DNA of 64,000 bases from Ciborinia camelliae (lineage: Eukaryota > Ascomycota > Leotiomycetes > Helotiales > Sclerotiniaceae), in assembly GCA_025890175.1 (NCBI GenBank), contig JANPYM010000011.1:600299-664298 (forward strand). The letters run 5' to 3'. The notes under the pieces were generated by a model. The model was not told the DNA's origin, did not search any database, and was given only the letters and a program-made list of their open reading frames with translations. Every line of letters begins with the position of its first letter. Positions within the stretch are counted from its first letter, which is position 1. Positions 1 to 10,750 of the stretch are shown piece by piece. A program made the translations under genes and the position numbers.

Positions 1-3000
1 AACAAACCAAAAAAAAAAAAAAAAAAAAAACCAGAACACATTTTTCTATACACCTAATCTAACAGTGCTGGCTAATAATTCCTATCTACCTATGATCTGG
101 AACCTACAGCATCTTATAACTAGGCACCCCAAAAGGTCCTTAATTGATTGAGTTCTCTTTCTTCAATAGGTAGATAGAGATAAATTAAAGAACTTGAAGA
201 TCGAACCTTCATCAAGGTTCTTGGTTTAGCAATAGCTAGGTAGGTATGCATGTATTTCAATACCTAGGTACCTATAGGTACGGAATTATATTCCCATTAA
301 CTGAGATCATCGCGGGGGATATATATATAGGTAGTATATGTACCTAAAAACAGAGGATCAACACCAAAATAACCAAGTCTCAAATCATATCCAAGATCTT
401 CAAGTTCACATTTATATTTATAAGAAGACTCGGAGTTTATCTCTGCAAGCAAGCAGTGCAGTGGAGCTCGTTGGTTTATAGGGCGTAGACGCCCTCGTGC
501 GTGTTTGCGTATACGTTATGTTGGAGTTTTAACGCTGGGCTATCAACTAGGTAGTCTATAATCATTCTTAAGTGCAATGGATAGTGCAATAGGGCAATGT
601 TGGCGGCGGGATTCGTCGGCGTTTATTAGACTTTACAGGACCTAGGTAGGTAAGGTTATCTATCTATCGGTCAACGTTCGGTACCGGTCGGGAGTCTGTT
701 TAGTACCTTAGGTAGGCTGTTGGATAATAGCGTCTATTTTTCTTTGCGTTTTTTTTAACGTTCCGAGTCTTTACGCCCCAAATGCCCGTGCCGTTTCTTC
801 GGGTTTAGGCTTTGGAAATACGTTTGCTATGGATTTTTTAGCGTGGAATTAACTAAATGGATTCATTCTCAACAATGATGCAGGTAGGTAGGTAGTGAGT
901 TTTTAGTGTTGGATCTATTTTTGTTGGTAGTTTTTGTTGGTAGTTTTTGTTGGTAGTTAGGTAATTAGTCAGTTACCGAAGTCCCCTGGGCAGTACAAAC
1001 AGTACAGTAAGATTCGGAACCGAAATGACAAGCTGGCTTATGGTTTTATTAATGAACTGCGTCATCTAGACAGGCTTGTCAGAGAAGAAGAAGAAGAAGA
1101 AGCAAAAAATGAGAGTTTGGAGTGTTATTATACTATTACTTGGTTGGTTAAGAAATTAAGTTGCGGAAGAGACAATTAAAGTTATAGGGTTAAACATTGA
1201 TTTCCCTTCAAAAGTACACCTACCTCTATAACATCCATGATCAATGATGGAATTATTCAAAGACCTAGATTCTGCCAAGCCGGGCGGGTAATTGATTCAC
1301 ATAGTCTATCGGCGCGATAAACTCAAAACAATAAACTCAAAACTCAAAACAAGAAACTTTTTCACCCACTCTGTTCCCATACCTAGCTTGCTTGAATCTT
1401 CCCAGGTGCTTCCTATGAAATCCAAAATCATCTCATCAATTCTCATCAATAAGGTTCACGATAAACAGTGCAGCAGGAGAAAAAAGTAAAAGCAAAAGCA
1501 AAAGCTATACGATGTCCGTCATCCGTATATGACGGACCGTACCGTCCTTCCCGTGCTCACTGCCAAGGTTCAAACTTCACACGTGACAACTGCACCCAAA
1601 ATCTTTTCTGTTTCTTCTCATGCAAACCGAACCGGAAGTCCGCCACGCCCATTCGGCAAAAAATGATACAGTATGTCCACTTGGAACCTTGCATATTGCA
1701 TACATACAGTATCAGTACCTTTCATAAGTTCATGACATATGGGCCATGGCGACGATGCATGCATATTCCACACCGTCACAATATTTGGTTACTCTACCAT
1801 AAAAGAAGCAAATAATGGATGGGGATGGGGATGGGTCTTTCAACAAAGTGCTTGCGAATTTCAAACCTCTTTTGAAAACATGAATGGGGCCGTGATGAAT
1901 TCATGATTCATATATTCATTTATCCAATCTTATCGTTAAGGTTATCATCAATTCCGAATCCGAATCATGCCATTTTCAAAGTTTTTCATTATTAAAGGAT
2001 CTCTTGAGTCTCCACTATCTCCAACATCCACTTTGGGAGATCCGTCTCCGGACTTCCGCAGTCGAAGAGGAGAAATGTTTCTCATCATTACTGCCAAAAA
2101 AGCTTGAATGATGGCTGTTCCCCCTTTTAAATATGATTTAGATGAGTCTGGATGAATTATTCACGGGTTAGTGCCCAAGTACATCAAGATACCTACATCG
2201 GGGATTCGGGTCAACTATGGTTATATTAAAAAACTTTCGAGTTTCAAGGATATCAGATCATTATTCAGCCTTCAGGTGGGTGTTATTTGTTTTGGTATGT
2301 GGATATTTTCCAACCAATTATCTTCCTGGGCTTTCAGAAGACAAACCGTCTTATCCGCTACAATGCCTGCCTCGTATCCAGTGACCTTGTTTCCTTTGAA
2401 TATCTTTCTAATCTTGATCCCCGATGCACCAAATTTAGAAGTACACAGTCCACACTGCACACACTACTGCAGGCAACTTGTATCAACTGTTGTCGTTCAT
2501 AGGTCCAGGCAAAAATTCCTTGCGAGCGTTAAATACCTTCAAGCTCCTTCATATCCACTTGCATTGCTAGAAAACAAGTTCTTATTTTCAAGTCACTTGA
2601 GTTACAATACCGGTCGCTAATAGGATGGGATATATACACTAGCGAGATTGAATGGAAAGTTCTGCTTCTGCTTGCTGTAAGTATCGATCGAAGCATCAAA
2701 TATGCATGAATCCTACTCAATATACGTACACCCCCATTTCAAAGATACTGTATCTTCAATATTATGGCATTTTCAGTGGGGGTTCTCTTCAAATTTATAC
2801 AACCCAGTTGACGGGTTAAAATCAAATTGCGTGGATTGCGTGGAGGGCTTGCGTTGAGGTGGGTCTAAAGGCGGCTCGTCTTCCCTTGTTGCGTATGTTT
2901 TTTAATCTAGTAAGCTCGGTCACTCTTCCAAGTGGTCCCTCATCAAATTCCTCAAGTATCAATCGACATGGTGAATCGACATACGGTAGTGGAGTAGTTG

Positions 3001-3562
3001 TCAAGTCTCCCTGCATTTTCATGGCAACCATATCAAAACCTTGATGTTATACCTTGTTGCCTATGCTCGGCGTTTCTTGAGGTAATCGCCAAATCCATAC
3101 ACAATATGTGGTCTCCATATTGGTCTTTCCCTTTTAAGTTGAACGATCAAGGATTCCACAGTATCTTGAATTGTCAAACTGCTCGCAGTCCAAATCCAAA
3201 GAAAATCTGAGATCAGCTTTCTTTATCCCTTGCCCCGTGCAGATGGGATCCAATATTCTCTCCATTGCCACTCAACCTTCGAGGCGCGCGCAAGGGCATG
3301 CGTATCTGTAACATCCACTTAGTATCTATTGCTATTTCGGTCACACAGATATCATGCATGCAGAATGTCTATCTCTTTAAGAATACGACGATGCCCACGA
3401 GATGAGTCTTTTACCCTCCAGGGTTCATTCGTTTTCCTCATCTCAATTTTCTTGTCTCTCAACATAGTCAATTGGGCTCCTAGTCGTCTGCTAGACTTCC
3501 AGTCTTTTCTTCTTGCTTTCGTTCGTTCGTTCACTCGACACTTTGTTGGAGCATAGTTCAGA
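1..3562. other. Gene-empty left flank
   Basis: No reading frame here looks like a conserved protein; the open stretches are short, low in conserved motifs and lack plausible splice partners. It holds an A-rich tract at 10-30, scattered TAGGTA/CCTA microsatellite units, a perfect 3 x 13-bp tandem repeat (TTTTTGTTGGTAG, 918-956), a GAA run near 1086-1103, and T/C-rich sequence just before 3563 that is the likely promoter and 5' leader of the GT2 gene. Confidence 0.6.
918..956. repeat. 13-bp tandem repeat, three perfect copies
   Basis: The unit TTTTTGTTGGTAG is repeated three times without change. It lies in non-coding sequence. Perfect identity suggests a recent slippage expansion; no function is visible. 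Confidence 0.9.
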
Positions 3563-6219
3563 ATGATACAATTTCCTGCCAGGGCGGCTCATGGTGACAA
3601 TGATGAGCGCGGAGAATTCGAACCTCTCCCTCAACCACCATCCCCTTCATTTGCACGTTGGGGTGAAATAAACAATGAATCGGTCACATCCTTTGATACA
3701 ATTCAACATGGTCAACCATATACTAATCGATCATCATCAAATACAAATTTACTTAATAATTATAGCTCGGCAACTCTCTTGGGTGCAAATCAAAGCCCTG
3801 GCACATCAACACCCGCTCCATCAACACCTGGTCCATCAAATTACGGCCAGTCATTACACGCCTCTCGTGGCGATTCTTTCTCCGATGCCTCATCCTACGA
3901 CGGAGCAACAGCATGTCCAACACCAGCTTTACCAGAGGATGAATTTATCAGTTATCAAGATTTCAAAAAAGAAGACTCAGCTACTACTCGAAAAGTTAGA
4001 CATTTCAATACTTTCACCAAGAAATTCGACACCTCTGAATATAAAATCGAAAAGCTACACAAGCACGACGATGAAATTTTCCTTCCTCCTTGGAAACGAA
4101 ACATGTATCGACTATCACCACTCTTTACATTCTTAGCCTGCGGTTCATACTTTCTCTATTACTCATTCCGTATTCATTGCACCATGGTAGCTCAACAGGC
4201 CTACCACAAAGTATATGTTATGGCATGGCTTTTTATTGCAGCAGAAGGTTGCGTTGCTTGTGAGTAGATGTCTTCCATTCCATTTCCCAATACTCAACTC
4301 GTGATTTTCAAGTGGGAAAACTCTAATTTCCTTGGCATGAAAATCCTAAAGCTTGTCATAACGCACATCATTTTTATCTCCGCCCGACAAGAAAACCTTA
4401 AACTTACATGAAATAGGTCCCGCTCTTCTCCACCAACTGTATCAAATGTTATCCATCCGCGGCCGCTCACGCCCTAAGCTTCGTCTTCGTGGCGATGCTG
4501 TACCTACTGTTGATGTTTTCATTACGTGCTGTGGTGAAGATGTAGATGTTGTTCTTGATACCACTAGAGCTGCAGCTGCCAACGATGTAAGTCTTCCACC
4601 TCCCCAAACATGGCCACGTAGGTAAAATATTAACAAGTCATCCCAGTATCCCCAAGATCGCTTCCGTGTCGTCGTTCTCGACGATGGCAAAGATGCCGAG
4701 TTGGAAAAGGCTGTCAATGATCTCTCGCTCGAATATCCTAATGTCTATTACCATGCCCGTATCAAGATCAAGGGAGTTCCACATCATTTCAAAGCTGGAA
4801 ATCTGACTGGCGGCACCAATTTCGTATGTGATTTGGAAGGAGGTGAAGCCGAATTTATGGCACCTCTAGATGCCGACATGATTCCAGAACCCGACTGGTT
4901 GAGAGCTATTATTGCTCACATGGTTATTGATGATAAGATGGCTCTTGTTTGCCCACCTCAGGTATGTTTTGATGATTCTATGCCTTTCAACGTGAATGGG
5001 GGTATAGAAATACTAACAAAAAATCAAGCTCTTCTACAACGTCCCCGAAAATGATCCCCTTTGTCAATCCCTCGATGCATTCGTCCACGTAATGGAACCT
5101 ACCAAAGACGCCAACGGAGTAGCCTGGTGCACTGGTTCCGGTTATGCCATCCGTCGCTCAGCTCTTGATGATATTGGAGGATGGCCCGTCGGTTCCCTCG
5201 CCGAAGATACCTTTACCTCATCCCTACTCCTCGGTAGCGGTTGGAAAACAGCGTTTTGTCACGAAGCCCTACAATTCGGAACCGTCCCCGATACCATCAC
5301 GGGACATCTCAAACAACGTACGCGTTGGACTCTCGGTACGCTCCAGACGGCTTTAAAACTCAAGTTTTGCATGTTTGGAGAATTGGTCAAAGGCATGAGT
5401 TTCTTCGCTCGTCTCTCCGCATTCGTCTTCGCCATCGATGCATTCTTCAAGATCTTCCTCGTCGTCGCCCTCCTCACCATCCCCATCGTCCTGATCTCCG
5501 GCGGTCAACTCGTCGCCTACACGACGGAAACGCAACTCAAATGGCAAATCCGCTTCTGCTTCCTCTCGCTCGTGCTCACGCGTCTCAATGAATGGGTCAC
5601 GTACATCCCCTCGGGCTACCGTCTCGCGCAACGCGACGCCGGCGCTCAAATGTGGATGGCGCCCTTCCACGCCAAAACCATCATCATGTCATTCATCCTC
5701 CCGACGTGGCTCGGCGGGCGCGCCATGGCCTTCTCCAGCTCGGGAAGCCAAAAGAGCGACATCAACGAGCGGGACGCGGCGACGCGCGCGGGCGTCTTCC
5801 GCCGCCTCTACGTCATCCTCTGGGATTGCTCCTGCTACATGCATCTCCTATACATCCTCTTCGTGGTCGCGGCCGTCACGTACTCGACGATCAAAGGCGT
5901 GGTCCTCGACGCGCACACCAACGACACGCTGAAGAAAAAACTCGTCTACCTCCTGACGCACGCGTTCTGGCCGCCGATGCTCTGGATGCTGTGTCTAACA
6001 GCGTGTTTCGAACCGATCCGCTATGCGCTATGGCCGCCGTCGATGCCGCCGCGCGAGGCCCTGCTGCTTCGCGATGAGAAAACTCAGATTGCGAGACCGA
6101 GGGAGGAGTGGAAGAAAACTAGATATGCGAAGACCAGCTTTTGGCATGAGTTTCAGTATTCGTTGCTCACGGCTTTTACCGGGACGGTTTTTGTCGGCGC
6201 GTTTTTTGTTAGTGTTTAG
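3563..6219 (+). CDS. Processive family 2 glycosyltransferase, fungal cellulose-synthase-like, multi-pass membrane protein
   Basis: Four exons (3563-4259, 4417-4586, 4647-4961, 5029-6219) join in frame to about 790 residues. The N-terminal 180 residues are Ser/Pro-rich and cytosolic-looking. Two hydrophobic segments follow near residues 190-232. The GT-A domain then shows a CCGED region near 271, VLDDG, a substrate-binding DAD (LDADMIPEPDW, about 363-365), an EDTF acceptor motif and the QRTRW (QxxRW) motif near 489. These are the hallmarks of processive inverting GT2 enzymes such as cellulose, chitin and hyaluronan synthases. Several hydrophobic spans follow. Known family: homologues in Zymoseptoria tritici and Fusarium graminearum are needed for hyphal extension on solid surfaces; the polymer made is not settled. 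Inference: an integral plasma-membrane enzyme for a surface or wall polysaccharide. Exon 4 is strikingly GC-rich between about 5500 and 6070 compared with exons 1-3. The family call is secure, the product is not. Confidence 0.93.
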
Positions 6220-8360
6220 TGTTGAGTGTTGAGTGTGTGCGTGGACGCGCGATTGAGTCGGTGACGTGCTTGCTTATGTATGTAATGTCTTGCGTATTGG
6301 AAATTTCCAATTTGGATTTGGAATTGGAGTTGGAGTTGCATAGATGGATGGATGGATGGAACGTGTATTTTTGTATAGTATATACGCATTAGAGAAAAAA
6401 CATGTAATGAACGTACTTAATATTGAAGAAAATGAAAATTAAACAAATCATTCATCTCTTCATTCATCTATTCATCAATTCATTCATTCATTCATTCATT
6501 TTGGATTGTATTAATAAATATACGATAGTTAATCTACTATATAAAATTATAAATAATAATGCTATATATATATATATATATCACCCCAAACCCACAAATA
6601 TTAATCCGAATCCCTAGAGCACCCCAAACCCACAAATATTAATCCGAATCCCTAGAGCACCCCTTTAATTCTTTCCCCCTTTTCAAATTCCTTCAAATAG
6701 GTATTGAGTTTTCGGATGAAATTGAGTATGTACGACTTACAGATTTTCCTTCGATTCTTGTTGGACTAATCAACAACATCTAAGCGGCGGCCGGCCAAAA
6801 AAGATGGTGGGTGTAGTGACAATCACCAGGAACCAAATCCATCATCTATCCATCCATCCAAGTGGACATTCGATATCTAGATCCTTGATTAGAACTCCTA
6901 CAGTTTCGCGCTGAAATCCGGTTGTGACTCTCGTTCACATTCATATTCGTATCATCTATTAACTACAAAATATAAAATATAAAATAAGCATACATACATG
7001 TTATTCTGGATGGGGATGAAGAATTTTCCACCCATACTTTTTTTATGCGATAACAGATAGAATTGAAATTTGAGGATAAAATATGTGAGGATGAAGATAT
7101 GTATGTATGTATATAACCTGGGGCATTCTGTTAAGTTAACCCGACTGTCTGGTATTGTCTTGGATGGATAGATTCGAGTATCACTATATCAGTGATCTAC
7201 CTACCTACCTACCTACCTATGCATAGACCATCCGAGACTTTCACTGGGTCAATATTATTATTCGTCGCAATAGTGAGTACCTAGTACCTATTGAATGCCA
7301 TCAAGATAATGCCCAAGTGAAGGATAATCGACTCGCGATTCAAGCGACTGCTCCACTGACGACAGATAGACATGGAATGGGGTAGTACTAATACCAGATA
7401 GCTGCCCACATATTGAACGCGGTGTGCAATCATGAAACCCGTTTTTCTTTATACTTTAGCTGTGTGTGTGTATGTTGAGCTTAACAATATTCTAGTCCCG
7501 GCCGTCCATTCATTGAGATAATATGATATCCCAAGTTCATGATACCACGGACTGGAAATAAATCCGGATTAAAAAGTGGAAGTTGTTTTAAATAGAGAAG
7601 ACTTTTTCGGGATGATCATGGACGATAATAATGAGATGGGAGATAATATTCTTTTTGAGAAAGATCTTCGTGCTCTTGAATTCCTTCCCAATATATTTCC
7701 GGTAATGAAAGATGATGAGAAGAATTCTCAGAGAGAATTATCATCACAATGATGTTGAAATCAATGATATGTGAAGATATTAAATAGCGGGGTAGATTCG
7801 AGGTGAGGTTTCATGAGTATCTTCAAGAAAGTGGTATACTCGCGTTTCTGCCATAAAAATATCAAATGAATATCATACCTTGACGATTCACGATGCAACC
7901 AATTAGGTGTAATAAAGCTTTGTATCGAAGATTGAAAATTATTAACCCGATCATTCAACTGAGAACATAGCTAGAAAGGCTACGACCGAGGGAAACTAAA
8001 TCATTGCCGTATAAAATCATATGTCATGACTATGAGACAAGCCCTGCTTCCACTGTATCATATCCTATAATAAATGTTATATCCCGCTAAACATGGTGAC
8101 CAGCACCGAGTAGCCGTAACAAAGCCAATCGATCCATAGATACCCATACGTGATATTCTTCCTAAAACCCAAGGCAGAATAAATCATTTAACCCAAATGG
8201 ATATCCCACAACCGTATCAAATTCCAAACCTAGACCAGTAAACCAAAATCTATATCATAACCATGGTCACATAATCAAACCCCCAAAGCCTAGCTTTCTT
8301 TCCATTCATCCATTATCATCATTAAAAACAACCGACATAGTGCCATTCGTAACGTTATCC
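6220..8360. other. Intergenic, microsatellite-rich
   Basis: No supportable gene. Contents: GGAT repeats near 6340-6360, an ATTC run near 6466-6500, an AT run near 6570-6581, a 38-bp tandem duplication at 6582-6657, and a CTAC run near 7196-7220. It contains the 3' ends of the convergent GT2 gene and the PPxY protein gene. Confidence 0.6.
6582..6657. repeat. 38-bp perfect tandem duplication
   Basis: A 38-bp unit beginning CACCCCAAACCCAC and ending CCCTAGAG occurs twice back to back with no mismatch, and the first bases of a third unit (CACCCC) follow. It is in the 3' flank of the GT2 gene. It looks like a recent slippage or repair duplication. Confidence 0.9.
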
Positions 8361-9167
8361 TTAATGTCTTCCTCCAATTTCTTCATATGCGGGCGGTGGA
8401 TCACTTGTTTCGCCCGGAATTGTAAGCTCATCCTCTCCAGGAACCGCGATCCTTACTCTCGAAGTATTTGCTCTTGGACTCTCATATATATCACCTGGTG
8501 CAGATGATGAGCGACCTCTGGTTGGTGCACCTGGTCTCAACATCGACTCGGGTAGTTTCTCGGGTGGGTAAGCATATGGTTCGTTCGCAAATGTTGGATG
8601 GAGAGGTGGGGGTGACGATTGGTGAGGGGGGTAAGATGGAGTGTGATGAGTGAAAGGAGGGGTGGTAGTAATGATAGGCGGGCTATTCATGCGTTGTTGT
8701 TGTGGAGGTGGAGGTGGAGGAACCCATTGCGTTGGTGGTGCACCGGTAGGTGGATGCGCCGGTTGACGTCCCTGTGGTTGTGGTTGCGGCGCATAATAAC
8801 CTTTTGGTTGTGGCGAATTTGTATACCTCACATCCTCTCTACTTCTCCTCTTATCATCCCTTCGATCATCTCGCTCCCTTCTGTCATATGTGTATTTTCT
8901 CTCTGAAGAATCTCCTCGTCTATGCCTGCGCTCCTTACTTCTTTCTCTCCCCCTACTCCCCTCATTGTCATGATCATGCTCCCGACCGTGAGAATGTCTC
9001 CGTCTTCGATGGCCTGGACCAGCACGATCAGAAGAATAAATACGATAAGATTGTTCTTCGAGGTTCAAAGCTTCAATCTCCAGTCGCTGCTTCTCTTCTT
9101 TGTGTTTGAGATGTTGTTTGATAAGGTAGCCTGCTGCAAGAACTTCTAAGCCACCGAGAAGAACCAT
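8361..9167 (-). CDS. Hypothetical N-terminally anchored, Arg/Pro-rich protein with a C-terminal PPxY motif
   Basis: A single-exon frame of 268 residues. Residues 1-17 (MVLLGGLEVLAAGYLIK) form one hydrophobic segment that could act as a signal anchor, followed by a charged helix rich in Lys/Glu. Residues about 50-115 are dominated by Arg, Asp and Ser, and about 115-200 by Pro and Gln (a run of seven Pro near 150). The C terminus carries PPPAYEEI, a PPxY match of the type that binds WW domains of Rsp5/Nedd4 ubiquitin ligases. I do not recognise a named family. Inference: a small membrane-anchored adaptor or disordered scaffold; the PPxY hint is suggestive only. The methionine used is the first in the frame and directly precedes the hydrophobic segment. 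Composition is low-complexity, so short chance homologies should be ignored. Confidence 0.75.
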   Translation of the reverse strand: MVLLGGLEVLAAGYLIKQHLKHKEEKQRLEIEALNLEEQSYRIYSSDRAGPGHRRRRHSHGREHDHDNEGSRGRERSKERRHRRGDSSERKYTYDRRERDDRRDDKRRSREDVRYTNSPQPKGYYAPQPQPQGRQPAHPPTGAPPTQWVPPPPPPQQQRMNSPPIITTTPPFTHHTPSYPPHQSSPPPLHPTFANEPYAYPPEKLPESMLRPGAPTRGRSSSAPGDIYESPRANTSRVRIAVPGEDELTIPGETSDPPPAYEEIGGRH

Positions 9168-10083
9168 ATTGATAACTCTTTTGGAATATAACTTTCAGTT
9201 ATGTGTTCAAGTGTGTTTGCGCAATATTTCTTGTGCCTTGCTTGGTTAATTATATAGTAGTCAGTACGTGAAGAAACGTTGTAGATATATCATGAACGGT
9301 GAATAATAGTTGAGTCACAAAGATACAACATATTTGGTCAGTCAGCCGCTCTCATTCAGCTCAGCTGATGAATGTTTCGAAGTATTTATTGTTACACAAC
9401 AATATTCCAACTTCGAGCCAAGACGGGATAGTGGCACAGTCGGTTTATAGAGGCTGTGCTTCTCGATGATTACATGATTCATCATTGGATTGGAGTAAAG
9501 TCATGTGACGCAGAAAATTGTTGCTGCTACCGAAATTCCCCGAGGAGATTTGATCATGCATGGTGAGACTGTTCAAGGCAATGCAGCAATGCAATGAAAC
9601 AATGCAATTCGATGACATATGGATACCTACCTACCTAGTACCTTATATCCATAAATGAGATAAGTCCTTCTCAAGTACTGAGGCATTCTTTTCTCATTCC
9701 TCAATCCCGTCTCTTGCTTTCGGAATCACTCTCTCCTTAGTTGAGCCTTTACACCAAGGCATGCCGGTCCTAGATGATATCTTCATTTATACAGTCTGGG
9801 ACTCTGGGTAAAGTGTTACATTATCAATTTATCACTCCTTATTTCATTATTAATGGGAACAATATATGAATTGATCTGTCTTTTTCTGTACCTACATAGG
9901 TATTCAAGCTTCCTGTTGGGACCTTGATGCCTGTCGTACCTGTCAGAACTCAGGCTATGTCCACTTATAACCTGACCAATATAGACAATACCACTCGGTA
10001 GAAAGTTCCCCGAGTTGTGTCAAATATCTTAAACTTTTTCTTCCGCCTAAGATCATCATTTAAAGTTTCAATTATATAAATTA
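9168..10083. other. Intergenic between the PPxY gene and the MITE
   Basis: Likely promoter of the leftward gene. No frame looks coding. A few CCTA units near 9627. The sequence becomes AT-rich at the edge of the MITE. Confidence 0.5.
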
Positions 10084-10476
10084 TACCTATCTCATATCTG
10101 AATCGATCCTAATTAAGATCTTCGGAATTATGTTTGAAATATTCTTTTTAAAGTCAAAATACAAGTTAAAAACATTTCTATATCATATTTAATTTTATTC
10201 TATATCTTTAGTCTAATATAATTATATATTAGAATATATTTAATATATATATTTTGTATTAATCGATAAAACTTTTCAAAAGTTTTCGATTAATATAAAA
10301 TTTATGAATTAAATATGTTTCGGTATAGAATTATATTAGTTTAAAGATACAGAATAAAATAAGGTGTGATATAAAAATATTTTCAATTTGCATTTCGATT
10401 TTAAAAAAAATGTTTCAAATGTAGTTCCGAAGATTCTAATTAGGGTTGATTTGGGTGTGAGATGGATGATAAATTA
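10076..10476. mobile_element. 385-bp hAT-like MITE with perfect 8-bp target-site duplication
   Basis: The element spans 10084-10468 and is flanked by identical 8-bp direct repeats ATAAATTA (10076-10083 and 10469-10476). Its ends are imperfect inverted copies that extend to the middle, so the whole element is almost a fold-back: the centre near 10261-10290 reads ATCGATAAAACTTTT against AAAAGTTTTCGAT. The ends match those of the 2.7-kb element at 24939-27649, with differences almost all C-to-T or G-to-A, as RIP or deamination would give. An 8-bp duplication is the signature of hAT-superfamily transposition. It carries no coding sequence, so it would depend on a transposase elsewhere. It sits 280 bp upstream of the GH35 gene. 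Confidence 0.88.
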
Positions 10477-10750
10477 CAATTAGCCAAAAATGGAGAACGT
10501 TATGCGATCTCCAGATTCTCCACTATGTGGAAGCCCAATTGTTTTGGCTCTTGGACAAACCACAATGATAGTCTTTCTGATTGCTGATTGCTGGAAATCG
10601 AGCGATCGGAATGCGGGGTGCATCGACAAGAAAATGATCCTAGAGCACAAATTTCATTTATTAAATGATGTTATTTTCGTATTGCTATATAAGAAAGACC
10701 TTTTGCTATGTAGGTAATCCACGTTTTGTTTGCTAACCCAAGGTGATATC

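Noticed and set aside
2171..2620. 149-residue plus-strand open frame
   Set aside because: Starts with a non-ATG codon, has no domain or compositional signature, overlaps other short frames and has no plausible splice neighbours.
5353..5670. Acidic minus-strand frame inside the GT2 gene
   Set aside because: Shadow of the hydrophobic, GC-rich coding strand; the acidic run is the complement of Leu/Val/Ile codons.
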